In this document: one piece after another, positions 30,705-39,293 of the stretch
How the letters are laid out: the number at the start of each line of letters is the position of its first letter
Numbering within the stretch: position 1 is the first letter of the stretch
Assembly (NCBI GenBank): GCA_019309565.1
Contig: JAFDFZ010000006.1
Coordinates: forward strand, 1-64,000
Direction: 5' to 3'
Length of the DNA stretch: 64,000 bases
Source: Deltaproteobacteria bacterium
GTDB taxonomy: Bacteria > Desulfobacterota > Desulfobacteria > Desulfobacterales > SURF-15
The notes under the pieces: model-generated
Told to the model about the DNA's origin: nothing
Seen by the model: the letters and a program-made list of their open reading frames with translations, nothing else
Database searches by the model: none
Translations under genes and position numbers: made by a program

Positions 30705-31667
30705 TTAGCTTCGCTGCTGGCCTGAAACACGGTGCAGACCGCGCGTGATGATGTCAAGCAATCCCTTTGGAGCAAATAAGACAATAAGCACCACCGCACT
30801 GCTATATATCAAAAGGCGAAACTCCCCCATGAATCTGAGCGATTCGTTTGCCAGTGTGAGCAGGTAAGCCCCGATGATAGGTCCAATAATGCTTCCCATC
30901 CCTCCAACCACCGCCATCATGAGTACCAGGATGGAAAGCGAATCGTGGGCCATCTCCGGGCCCACGTGCATTTGGGCATGACCATACATGGCGCCTGCCA
31001 TTCCGGCAATACAGGCGCTGATAACAAATGCCACAATTTTATAAAAAGTTGTATTTATACCGGAGCCTTCACTGGTGGTCTCATTCTCGCCGATGGAGCG
31101 CAAAATGAGACCGAATGGTGATTTGGAGAAAAAGTATAAGAAAAACACAACGGCAAGCATGAAAATTCCTGAAAAATAATAATTACCAAGAGCCGTCTCC
31201 ATAAGCCAGTCGATGCCGGGAAGTCCTTCTTCACCGCCGAAGATGTCAAAACGAATCATGATCCATTTATAGAGCAATGTGGCAAAGCAGAATGTGACCG
31301 CAGCAAAGTAAGGCCCTTTTAGTCTTAACGTAAAAGAGCCGACAACAAGCCCGCAAAAGGCAGCCACCAGTCCACCGATGGGTATTGTTAACCAGTAGGT
31401 CCATCCCAGATGAATGTTCAGCAATGCACCGGTAAAACCCGCTCCTCCAATGAAAAATGCGTGGCCAAAGTTGACATTTCCGGTAAATCCGGTAAGAAGA
31501 TCCCAGCTGCAGGCCAGTATCACATAGTAATGACATAGGAAAAGAAGCTCAAGGTGATAGTCGTGCTGAAACACAAGCGGCAGCAACAGAACAACAACGC
31601 TAAATATACCCAACCCCAACAGTCTTCTGTAAATTATTTTCGGGCCAAATAAATCCTCAGGATTCAT
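30705..31667 (-). CDS. livM: Branched-chain amino acid-type ABC permease LivM
   Basis: The 320-residue inner-membrane permease has about nine hydrophobic segments and family motifs in TGFTGNVNFGHAFFIGGAGFTGA and IRSIGENETTSEGSGINTTFYK. GGMGSIIGPIIGAYLLT follows near the C-terminus. It pairs with LivH to form the translocation channel. The 21 bp gap to livH indicates one transcript. Confidence 0.93.
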   Translation of the reverse strand: MNPEDLFGPKIIYRRLLGLGIFSVVVLLLPLVFQHDYHLELLFLCHYYVILACSWDLLTGFTGNVNFGHAFFIGGAGFTGALLNIHLGWTYWLTIPIGGLVAAFCGLVVGSFTLRLKGPYFAAVTFCFATLLYKWIMIRFDIFGGEEGLPGIDWLMETALGNYYFSGIFMLAVVFFLYFFSKSPFGLILRSIGENETTSEGSGINTTFYKIVAFVISACIAGMAGAMYGHAQMHVGPEMAHDSLSILVLMMAVVGGMGSIIGPIIGAYLLTLANESLRFMGEFRLLIYSSAVVLIVLFAPKGLLDIITRGLHRVSGQQRS

Positions 31668-31688
31668 CTTGTCTTTCCTTTATTTCTT

Positions 31689-32549
31689 CTAATGCGCTCT
31701 TTTGCCCATCAATCCTCTAGGCCGAAGTACCAAAATAAGGATAATCGCAACCAGATAGACCATGTCCGGATAATTTGCTGAAATCAGCACACTCACAAGG
31801 GTCTCTGAATACCCGAGCAGCATTCCTGCTAAAATGGCACCCTCGATGCTGCCCAACCCTCCGATTATCACTGCTGCAAATGCCTTAAACAGGGGAAACA
31901 CCCACATGGTCGGTACGGCTTCCAGTATCGGAGCAATGAAAACCCCCGCCACCGCTGCCAGGGCTGCTGAAATACCCATTGTAATCAGATAAACTCTTTC
32001 GGGCTGTATACCCATGTATACGGCTGCATCCCTGTTTTGAGCCACAGCGGAGATGGATTTTCCGGCTCGTGTCTTCTTGATGAAAAGCCACAACAGGGTT
32101 ACCAAAGCGCCAGACACAAAGAATGTTAATATTTTCTGATAGCTCACGTGCACATCGCCCAGGATTATATCACCAGAAACAAAGCTTTTAACCGGTTTTC
32201 CGTGTGGGCCATAAATCGCGTACATAAGCTCCTGGAAAAACATGGCAAAAGCCAGGGTAATAATGAGCACATAAACATGGCGTTCACGGGTTGGTCTGAT
32301 CCCGAAACGATCGATAAGCATAGCGATTATGGCAGTGCCTCCTGCGGCCATCAGTGCTGATAGCCAGACATTGATTTTGAAAATGGTCATGAAGGTATAC
32401 GCTAAATAGGCACCCAGCATATAAAAGGCGCCGTGAGACAGATTGATAATTCCGGCCACACCGAAAATGAGGGTAAAACCGACAGCTATGAGGCTGTATA
32501 TCGCACCCCAAATTGCACCGAGCACCAAGATATTGATCAAAGTTGCCAT
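31689..32549 (-). CDS. livH: Branched-chain amino acid-type ABC permease LivH
   Basis: The 286-residue inner-membrane permease shows YSLIAVGFTLIFGVAGIINLSHG near the N-terminus and IIGGLGSIEGAILAGMLLGY in the last third, both standard for LivH. It heads the four-gene membrane and ATPase set and is separated from the upstream binding-protein gene by a 276 bp stretch that holds a strong hairpin and a family B repeat. Confidence 0.93.
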   Translation of the reverse strand: MATLINILVLGAIWGAIYSLIAVGFTLIFGVAGIINLSHGAFYMLGAYLAYTFMTIFKINVWLSALMAAGGTAIIAMLIDRFGIRPTRERHVYVLIITLAFAMFFQELMYAIYGPHGKPVKSFVSGDIILGDVHVSYQKILTFFVSGALVTLLWLFIKKTRAGKSISAVAQNRDAAVYMGIQPERVYLITMGISAALAAVAGVFIAPILEAVPTMWVFPLFKAFAAVIIGGLGSIEGAILAGMLLGYSETLVSVLISANYPDMVYLVAIILILVLRPRGLMGKRAH

Positions 32550-32629
32550 GATTCCATCCTAATATAATATTGGCTACCGTTTGTCGTACACTTCGGTTAT
32601 TTCCGTCCCAAGCCTCCCCCCGGGGGTGA

Positions 32630-32701
32630 TCGAACCGAAACAGCGAGCCCTATTGAATTGCGCTTTGCACACCCCTAAGGGAATTCAAAAGGGCGAGCGC
32701 A
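32630..32701 (-). repeat. Family B repeat, inverted copy
   Basis: GAACCGAAACAGCGAGCCC through AAAAGGGCGAGCGCA is, by eye, the reverse complement of 21301-21375 with roughly 85-90% identity. A CCTAAGGG half-palindrome lies at its centre. It sits between the binding-protein gene and livH. Confidence 0.75.
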
Positions 32702-32760
32702 TTTCCCGCAGCTTGTCGAAGCGTAGCGAAGATCCTGCTCAAGCGGGGCTGCAGGCTCTT

Positions 32761-32797
32761 CAATGACCCGCAACATCTAAACCGTTGCGGGCCATTG
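32761..32797 (-). promoter_or_regulatory. Intercistronic stem-loop after the Liv-type binding-protein gene
   Basis: CAATGACCCGCAAC and GTTGCGGGCCATTG pair with a single mismatch around a 9-nt loop, about 30 bp after the binding-protein stop on the minus strand. There is no T-run, so it is more likely an mRNA-stabilising or attenuating hairpin than a full terminator. Confidence 0.65.
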
Positions 32798-32825
32798 CGA
32801 TGAGTTATTTTCACAAGCGATAGAT

Positions 32826-34052
32826 TTAAAATGGTACAACATAATCACCGGTTTTGAACTGATCCGGCCAAATCACCACCTGTCTGCCGCCTTCCTGCCA
32901 CTGTACCATGGGCATGACGTATCTTCCTTCCAGAAGGTCGTGGGTCTTTTTGTCAAAACCGATTTGTGGATGCAGCACTCCCTTGTAAGAGATATTTTCG
33001 AGGCCGCTGATGATATCCTCGGATTTTAAGGATTTTTTCTGTTTGATCACCTCTGTGAGCATATAAATTGTATCGTAAGTAAAACCTGTAGTATACACAG
33101 GGTTGGTTCCGAATTTTTTTACATATTTATCCCACATGGGAATTGTTTTGTCTGTCAGAGGTGCGCGAGCGATGAAGTTGTAGGTGATCTCCCCCAGGCA
33201 TTTGCCGCCGGTCATTTCCCAGAACTTTGAGTCCATGGCGGCAACGTTGCACAATCCCATGGGAGCGGGTTTGGTATCATACCATGCCTTGGTCAGCGGG
33301 ATGCTGGCTGCATGGCTAACGATTTGGGCTATCCACTGGGCACCCGCAGACTTGATTTTTACAAAAGTGGGCGAGAAATCTTTGATATCGATGTCGAACA
33401 TCTCATAAAAAACCACTTTCAGTCCTGCATCTTCAAGATCTTTTCTTAAATTCGGGGCATAATTCTGAACCCACTTTGTATTCTCAGCCAGGATAGCGAT
33501 TTTCGTGAATCCCAGCTTTCCGTTCACAAATTCCTTTACGAACTTTGCAGCCCATTTCTGCTGGCGGATATCGGAGTTGATCATGTTTCTGAAAAAATAT
33601 TTGTATTTTTTATAGTTTTTCTTAACATTGTTGGTCAATGTAATCGAGGCAGTGCCTGTAGCGATATGCACGATTTTGTATCGGGGCAGATACGGTTGAA
33701 GAGCCAGTGCGACACCGCTTGAAAAACATCCCACAAGCACATCCACCTTGTCTTCAAGAACGAGTTTTTTTAAAGCGGTAATACCCTTTTCCGGCTTTCC
33801 TTCTGTGTCTCCGATAAAAAGCTCTATTTTCTTTCCGTGGATACCACCTGCTGCATTAATTTCTTCAATCGCCATCCTTGCGGCATTATGGATTCCGATA
33901 CCAGGTACCAGTTGCACGGGCCCAAGAGAACCGATCCGGATGGTTTCAGCTTTGTTGAAATCACGGTTTGCAGCGAAAACCACCGATGTAACCAGCATCA
34001 CCACTATGGCAGCAAAAATAACCGTCCAGCTACGCTTGTCTTTGAAAATCAT
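32826..34052 (-). CDS. Branched-chain amino acid-type ABC substrate-binding protein
   Basis: The 408-residue periplasmic binding protein (Peripla_BP_6 type) has a signal peptide with Ala-rich cleavage region (VVFAANRDF) near residue 28, then IRIGSLGPVQ and GIHGKKIELFIGDTEGKPEKG, typical of the LivK/UrtA/amide-binding superfamily. AGGAGGCAC precedes the ATG. It is the first gene of the operon. The ligand cannot be assigned from sequence reading: an amino acid, amide or aromatic acid is possible. Confidence 0.9.
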   Translation of the reverse strand: MIFKDKRSWTVIFAAIVVMLVTSVVFAANRDFNKAETIRIGSLGPVQLVPGIGIHNAARMAIEEINAAGGIHGKKIELFIGDTEGKPEKGITALKKLVLEDKVDVLVGCFSSGVALALQPYLPRYKIVHIATGTASITLTNNVKKNYKKYKYFFRNMINSDIRQQKWAAKFVKEFVNGKLGFTKIAILAENTKWVQNYAPNLRKDLEDAGLKVVFYEMFDIDIKDFSPTFVKIKSAGAQWIAQIVSHAASIPLTKAWYDTKPAPMGLCNVAAMDSKFWEMTGGKCLGEITYNFIARAPLTDKTIPMWDKYVKKFGTNPVYTTGFTYDTIYMLTEVIKQKKSLKSEDIISGLENISYKGVLHPQIGFDKKTHDLLEGRYVMPMVQWQEGGRQVVIWPDQFKTGDYVVPF

Positions 34053-34084
34053 CTGTGCCTCCTTTGTTAACGTGTTATCCAGGC

Positions 34085-34104
34085 GCTCTAATCAGCTCTA
34101 ATCA
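34085..34104. promoter_or_regulatory. Perfect tandem decamer upstream of the Liv-type operon
   Basis: GCTCTAATCA occurs twice back to back, about 33 bp before the binding-protein start codon. A 10 bp period places both copies on one face of the helix, as for a regulator operator. No regulator gene is adjacent. Confidence 0.4.
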
Positions 34105-34329
34105 TTATTCGGTGTTTAGGTTTTCCTTGTTCACCCCCTTTCTAATCGATTATTTGAAGGATCTTAGAGTCATTCTTAACGGCTCTTATAAATGAGTTTA
34201 AATCATGCAATAAAGTAGGGCTGATGATTCATGGAGCAATGAAATTTGGAACTTTGGCCTTTCCCAAAAAATTTGCTTTGCTTTTTCTTTCTCCCACAGT
34301 CACAGTCAAGTGTCAAGGGCTGTATCGTA

Positions 34330-34743
34330 TCAGAAATCCACGTAATCAAGATCGTCTTCAGGATCGTATGTAGTGTCGTAGTACTCTATGACCTGTGCGT
34401 CTTCATCTGCAATGAACCGGTGAGCGCATCTTGGATGGATCTCGACCCGATGGCCTGCCTGAAGCCAAACGTTTGATTTTTTCCCTGTGTCAAGGTCCAC
34501 GAGCTGAATCCGAAGCTTTCCGCTTATAATGTAGAAATGCTCTGTTTTTTTCAAATGGTAGTGATTTCCACGGGTATATCCACTGCCTTTTTTCAGGCTG
34601 AAGTAGCCCAGATGCCGGAAGGATTTCCCGTCCTCAATGAGCGCCAGTTCACCGCGATCCTGAAGCAGGCGTTTTTGCCGCATGAATTTGTCGGTGATCA
34701 TAAGCTTCTGGATGGTTATTTTTTCTTTCACGGGAGGTTTCAC
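34330..34743 (-). CDS. Cupin-fold protein (FdtA/WxcM-like)
   Basis: This 137-residue single-domain cupin has the two cupin motifs: GYTRGNHYHLKKTEHFYIISG (G...H.H...E...G) and the second around PRCAHRFIADE. The pattern resembles the sugar 3,4-ketoisomerase and polysaccharide-biosynthesis cupins, but no sugar-nucleotide genes are adjacent. The N-terminal IQKLMITDKFMRQKR is basic and the C-terminus acidic (DPEDDLDYVDF). It is monocistronic on the minus strand. Confidence 0.75.
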   Translation of the reverse strand: MKPPVKEKITIQKLMITDKFMRQKRLLQDRGELALIEDGKSFRHLGYFSLKKGSGYTRGNHYHLKKTEHFYIISGKLRIQLVDLDTGKKSNVWLQAGHRVEIHPRCAHRFIADEDAQVIEYYDTTYDPEDDLDYVDF

Positions 34744-35180
34744 TCCTTTTCAATGACCCAAAAATTCTGTAAGAACACATTGTGAAATGATTAAAGATTA
34801 ATAAAAACTATTTACAGCAAGCGTCAATACCTGAAGAGCCTTAATGAAAAGTTAATTTTCTTTGTATAAGGGTAATGTTAAGGAATTTAATCTATTTTTA
34901 CAATGAAAGAGCGAAGCGATACCTTAACTTTAGGCACTTTAGATCACTTTAGATCACTTACAACTTTAGCTTTTATTTCAACTGCCCTTAAAAGGGGTCA
35001 CTTTTTCACATATTTAGTCTTGGAAAAAGCATAGACTTCTTATATTGAACGGTGCCTTGACAGATTGTTCGTGTTTCTTATAGGGTTGTATTTCAAGTAA
35101 GGCTGGAGAGCAATCAGAGTATTTTTCAGGCTTAAAATGCGAGGCCTTCCTAAAGAGTAAAAATTAATGAGAAGAATCCG
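34744..35180. repeat. Gene-free region with decamer tandem, family A repeat and promoter
   Basis: No gene is supported in these 437 bp. Tandem TTTAGATCAC decamers lie at about 34929-34960. A family A copy follows at about 34972-35042 (TTCAACTGCCCTTAAAAGGGG, then TTGGAAAAAGCATAG). A sigma-70-like promoter (TTGACA at 35057-35062, TATAGG at 35079-35084, 16 bp spacer) precedes the ADH remnant. The combination mirrors the start of the window. Confidence 0.6.
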
Positions 35181-35468
35181 ATGAAGGCGAAAGCAGCGGT
35201 GCTATTTGAGGTGGGGAAGGGGTTGAAGCTATGTGAGATCGATGTTGAAGATCCCAGAGAAGGCCAAATACTTGTTCGAATGGCCGCAGGGGGAATCTGT
35301 CACAGCGATCTACACATAATGACCGGACACCTGGTGGCACCCTTGCCCTCTGTGCTGGGTCATGAAGGGGCAGGGGTGGTTGAGAAAGTTGGGCCCGCTG
35401 TGACGACGTTGAGACCGGGGGATCATATCATTCCGCTATTCAGATTTGCTGAAGGTCTTAGTAGTTGA
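35181..35468 (+). pseudogene. Truncated zinc alcohol dehydrogenase (N-terminal remnant)
   Basis: The 95 codons match the N-terminal GroES-like part of class III/NDMA-type alcohol dehydrogenases: GGICHSDLHIMTG with the catalytic zinc Cys, LGHEGAGVVEKVGP with the His-Glu pair, and RPGDHIIPLFR. Family members then continue with a structural-zinc Cys cluster; here the frame runs into FAEGLSS and a stop. About 270 residues, including the NAD-binding domain, are missing. It precedes an intact dehydrogenase by 12 bp. Confidence 0.8.
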
Positions 35469-35480
35469 AAGGATAAATAA

Positions 35481-36548
35481 ATGGTAGATACAAGAGTGGT
35501 TTACCTGGAACCTGGCAAGATAACAGTGAAGAAAATAACGCTTCCTGAACTAAAGCCCACACAGGTGCTGATAAAGACCTACCAGGCCTCGGTGTGCGGC
35601 TCGGAGCGGTATTTCTACCGGGGCATCTCTGTAAGACCCAAGGACGAGGCAAGAGGTGGGCCGGAAACACAGCTTGGTGCACCCCGGTTAGATGGTCGCC
35701 CGCGCCACGCATACCCCATAGGCCCTTTGGGACATGAAGGAGGAGGAACCATCGTTGAAAAAGGGATCGCTGTGGATGAGTACCTTGGCGGGGGAAAAGT
35801 ATCTGTCGGGGACAGGGTGGGCAGCCTTGTCTACCCAACCTATACCGATTACTGGGTCACCGATATCGGACATGTTCAACCGATAACCGAGGGGGTCTCC
35901 TTTGAAGTGGGCTGCCTTTACGAAGCGCTTGGATGCGCTGCCTGGGCAGCACGGCATATGGGGGTAAAATTGGGAGATACGGTGGCAATAAATGGAGTTG
36001 GTTTTGCGGGCAACATCATGCTGCAGGGGGCAATAAAGGCAGGTGCTTCAAAAGTCATTGCCGTTGATGTGGTCCAATCAAAACTTAAGGTTGCAAAGAA
36101 GCTGGGAGCTCATCATGTTATCAACGCCAGTGAGATGAAACCGGCATCGGTTGTTGATGAAATCACAAACGGCGAAGGTGTGGACGTGGCGGTGGAAGCC
36201 GTTGGAGGCACAGGTATAGGAATCGTTCAAGCGCTGGACATGGTGCGACATAACGGGATTTTGGCTATTTATGGGGATAACTATGCACCTGTCAAAGAGT
36301 TTTGCTTTAATCGGTTTCACGAAGATGGGCTGGAGATTCGCAACTTAAATGCGGTTCATTACACCAGGCTTCGATCTGTTGAGAACATGCGAGAAGCCTA
36401 TCGCGCGGTACAGAGAGGGGTGTTTAACCTGGATGTCATCTTTGAAAATTCTGCAACCTACAGGCTTGATGAGATTGCAGAAGTTTTTGAAAAGGAGTCC
36501 AGGGAACTTGAACGACAGAGTTCGCTTAAAACATTAATTGTGCCCTGA
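35481..36548 (+). CDS. Zinc-type medium-chain alcohol/polyol dehydrogenase
   Basis: This 355-residue MDR-superfamily protein has a GroES-like N-terminal domain with SVCGSERYF and GPLGHEGGGTIVEKG (catalytic zinc ligands), and a Rossmann domain from about residue 165 (NGVGFAGNIMLQGAIKAGASKVIAVDV). The structural-zinc Cys4 loop is absent. Sorbitol/threonine-dehydrogenase-like relatives are likely, but the substrate is unknown. It overlaps the longest reading of the next (Ldh2) gene. The neighbouring sugar importer suggests a sugar- or polyol-derived substrate (inference). Confidence 0.85.
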   Translation: MVDTRVVYLEPGKITVKKITLPELKPTQVLIKTYQASVCGSERYFYRGISVRPKDEARGGPETQLGAPRLDGRPRHAYPIGPLGHEGGGTIVEKGIAVDEYLGGGKVSVGDRVGSLVYPTYTDYWVTDIGHVQPITEGVSFEVGCLYEALGCAAWAARHMGVKLGDTVAINGVGFAGNIMLQGAIKAGASKVIAVDVVQSKLKVAKKLGAHHVINASEMKPASVVDEITNGEGVDVAVEAVGGTGIGIVQALDMVRHNGILAIYGDNYAPVKEFCFNRFHEDGLEIRNLNAVHYTRLRSVENMREAYRAVQRGVFNLDVIFENSATYRLDEIAEVFEKESRELERQSSLKTLIVP

Positions 36549-36588
36549 AGGCGTATTTTTAAAATCTATGACAAGAAAGGCAAACATT

Positions 36589-37638
36589 ATGCTAATTGAG
36601 GCTGAAAAGCTGGAGAAAGTCGTTTCCAAAATTTTCAATGCAGCAGGCTGCAGCAACGACGAAGCGGCGTGCATAGCCCGCCATCTGGTGGATTCAAACC
36701 TGTGCGGTCATGATTCCCATGGTGTGATACGGGTTTTACGGTACATTGATTTTCTCAAAGAGGGGCTGGTTAAACCCGGGCAGAGTATTCGCATGGTTTT
36801 TGAAAACGAAACCGTGGCTGTGGTGGACGGAAATTTTGGATTCGGACAGGTGATCGGGGAGCAGACCATCACGTTGCTGGCTTCAAAGGCAAAAAAGACG
36901 GGTCTTGCAATGACCGCTCTTAGAAACAGCGCGCACCTGGGTCGCCTGGGTGACTGGGCAGAACAGCTTGCAAGAGAGCAACTGGTTTCTCTTCATTTTA
37001 TGAACACAACCGGAAGGGGAATGCTGGCGGTTCCCTACGGGGGTACTGATCGCCGTCAATCCCTGTGCCCGATTTGCGTGTGCGTTCCGGTGGAAGGCAG
37101 ACATCCCGTTTTGCTGGATATTACCACAAGCGTGATCGCCGAAGGAAAGCTTGCTGTTGCACGAAACAAGAAAGAGTCGGTTCCTCCTGGTATCATTGTT
37201 GATAAAGACGGCAACCCCACTACAGATCCCAATGATTTTTATGCTGGAGGTGCACTGCTTCCCATGGGTGGGCACAAAGGTTATGGCCTTAATGTAATAG
37301 CCGACATTTTGGCTGGTGCATTCTCGGGGGGAGGGTGTACGAAACCAGGTGTGACTCAACTGATCAATTGTCTGACAAGTATTGCCATCGACCCTGCTCC
37401 ATTTACCGACCATGATGCTTATGTTGCAGAGATCAAACGCTATGCGCAGTGGGTAACCGGATCGCCCCCCAAAGATCCGGACGGCAAGGTGCTGCTGCCC
37501 GGTGATATAGAGCACCAGACGCGGGAACAAAGAAGACGCGAGGGGATTCCTCTGGATCAGTCCACCTGGGATCAGATCCTTGAAGCCGGGGAATCGGTGG
37601 GAATCTCTCGAAGTGAAATCGAGGCGCTTAGAGTCTGA
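36589..37638 (+). CDS. Malate/L-lactate dehydrogenase-family oxidoreductase (Ldh2 family)
   Basis: The protein, about 349 residues from the chosen ATG with AGAAAGG upstream, belongs to the NAD(P)-dependent 2-hydroxyacid dehydrogenase family of MdhB, ureidoglycolate, (R)-sulfolactate and 2,3-diketogulonate reductases. Family features are HLVDSNLCGHDSHGVIRV (catalytic His), NSAHLGRLGDWAEQ, DITTS and PMGGHKGYGLNV. The family's wide substrate range prevents naming. It is co-oriented after the MDR dehydrogenase and before the sugar importer. Confidence 0.88.
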   Translation: MLIEAEKLEKVVSKIFNAAGCSNDEAACIARHLVDSNLCGHDSHGVIRVLRYIDFLKEGLVKPGQSIRMVFENETVAVVDGNFGFGQVIGEQTITLLASKAKKTGLAMTALRNSAHLGRLGDWAEQLAREQLVSLHFMNTTGRGMLAVPYGGTDRRQSLCPICVCVPVEGRHPVLLDITTSVIAEGKLAVARNKKESVPPGIIVDKDGNPTTDPNDFYAGGALLPMGGHKGYGLNVIADILAGAFSGGGCTKPGVTQLINCLTSIAIDPAPFTDHDAYVAEIKRYAQWVTGSPPKDPDGKVLLPGDIEHQTREQRRREGIPLDQSTWDQILEAGESVGISRSEIEALRV

Positions 37639-37648
37639 CAGAATCTTG

Positions 37649-37678
37649 TTGACATTGTGTGCAATTTATATTTTATAT
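37649..37678 (+). promoter_or_regulatory. Candidate promoter for the sugar-type ABC operon
   Basis: TTGACA at 37649-37654 and TTATAT at 37673-37678 are separated by 18 bp, just after the Ldh2 stop and about 225 bp before the binding-protein start. Confidence 0.4.
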
Positions 37679-37901
37679 AACTACATTATAGCGATCTATT
37701 GGCTTATTTTTGAAGCAGCCTTTTCCGGAAACGGAAATTTGCCTAGCCCATCACAACCAAAGCTTTTTACCATCGAAGGCACGAAAGCCGTCAAAAACCA
37801 AATACAGTCAAAAGGAGGTGATATCTAGGTATCTTATAAGCGAGATATCAAGACAAGCAAACGGCGTTATTCAATTTTCAAAAAATGAAAGGAGGCTCAA
37901 A

Positions 37902-39179
37902 ATGTTAAAAAAGGTTTTTTTCGCAATGCTGGTTTTCATCATGGCAATGGGCAGTTTCATCGTGATTCCCGATGAGGTGGCAGCGCAGAAGAAGATTACC
38001 ATCGCCAACTTTGGCGCCCTGAGGTTTGATCCGGCTGTGATGATTACAAATGCTCGTTTTTTCAGGAAATATAGAATCGAGGTGGATGTGATCGAGGTGC
38101 CGGACACCAAGATCTATGAGGAGATAAGCAAATCACTTGCTCTTGGTGAAAGCACGTTTGATGTGGTAAATGTCAACCATTACTGGATGGCCGACTTTAT
38201 CCGGGCAGGCTTTTTTGTTCCGATTCCCAATTATCCAAAAGATCAGTGGGAGAGCTTCAGTCCGGCGGTTAAAGGAGCATTTGCAGTTGGCGATAAGATT
38301 TATGCCTCGCCCCAGTGGGGGAACAGCCGGATGTTGATATATCGCAAGGACTATTTCAAGGCGGCAGGGCTTGATCCGAACAAACCCCCAAAGACCTGGG
38401 ATGAGCTGGTGGAGTATGCTAAGAAACTTACCATTGATAAGAACAAAGACGGGGTCATCGATCAATGGGGTTTCTATTACGCGGGCGGACGACCTGAGTA
38501 CGGGCTGGAGACGTTTCTGCAGTACCTTTATGCATCAGGCGGCAGAATGTACGATGACAAGGGTAAGTGCATCGTCAACAGCAAGGAGGGCGTTGCCGCG
38601 CTGCAGTTTCTTGCTGATTTAAGAAACAAATACAAAGTGGTCCCCAAGGGTGTGGCAGACTATACAGAGGGAGATAACTGGGATGCCATCATCAACGGAA
38701 TTGCTGCCATGACCGTGGAAGAGCCGATGATTCTGTTCAATACGGTTAAGAAAAATGGCGTTGAGAATGTCGGTGCAGCCATGTACCCGGTAAGAGACTT
38801 GAACCATCCCAAATGGGGAGGAATTGCAGTGTTATGCGGGTTTGCGGTCAATGCCAAATCAAAAAACAAAGAGGCGGCATATAAATATTGCATAAATTAC
38901 GGAACCTACCAGGCCCAGAAAACAGAAATCGTCGATGAGGGCAATATTGCGACCGTGCCAGCGGTGTTTGATGATCCGGATGTTAGAAAGGCGGAAATCA
39001 TCGGGCCCTATGTGGATGTGTTGAAGGGAAGCGTTTCCAGAAGCGTTGCCGAAAGATGGCCAAGGTATAAAGAGACCGAAGATATTATGGCCAAGGCGAT
39101 TCTCAGTGCAATCATTGGACAGCAAACGCCTCAAAAGGCTCTTGATAAGGCTGCCAAACAGATAAATGCTCTGCAGTAG
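37902..39179 (+). CDS. Sugar-type ABC transporter substrate-binding protein
   Basis: This 425-residue extracellular solute-binding family 1 protein starts at the ATG after AAAGGAGG with signal peptide MLKKVFFAMLVFIMAMGS. The 64 upstream track codons lack protein-like features. Motifs include TFDVVNVNHYWMADF, YASPQWGNSRMLIYRKD and PKTWDELVEYAKKLT. It is the ligand receptor for the two permease genes that follow. A G/C-rich hairpin separates it from the first permease. Confidence 0.93.
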   Translation: MLKKVFFAMLVFIMAMGSFIVIPDEVAAQKKITIANFGALRFDPAVMITNARFFRKYRIEVDVIEVPDTKIYEEISKSLALGESTFDVVNVNHYWMADFIRAGFFVPIPNYPKDQWESFSPAVKGAFAVGDKIYASPQWGNSRMLIYRKDYFKAAGLDPNKPPKTWDELVEYAKKLTIDKNKDGVIDQWGFYYAGGRPEYGLETFLQYLYASGGRMYDDKGKCIVNSKEGVAALQFLADLRNKYKVVPKGVADYTEGDNWDAIINGIAAMTVEEPMILFNTVKKNGVENVGAAMYPVRDLNHPKWGGIAVLCGFAVNAKSKNKEAAYKYCINYGTYQAQKTEIVDEGNIATVPAVFDDPDVRKAEIIGPYVDVLKGSVSRSVAERWPRYKETEDIMAKAILSAIIGQQTPQKALDKAAKQINALQ

Positions 39180-39230
39180 CTTGAATGAACCGCTTGTTTT
39201 GGTAGCAAACAGATAAAAAAGAAATCAACG

Positions 39231-39273
39231 TTAAAAAGAAAGGGCGGGGGGGTTTAACCCCCCTGTTCTTTAA
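39231..39273 (+). promoter_or_regulatory. Intercistronic G7/C6 stem-loop
   Basis: GGGGGGG at 39246-39252 and CCCCCC at 39258-39263 flank the loop TTTAA, with outer arms AAAGAA and TTCTTT. It lies between the binding-protein stop and the first permease start. It probably keeps binding-protein mRNA more abundant than permease mRNA. Confidence 0.65.
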
Positions 39274-39293
39274 AGAAGCACGAAAGGTGTCAT

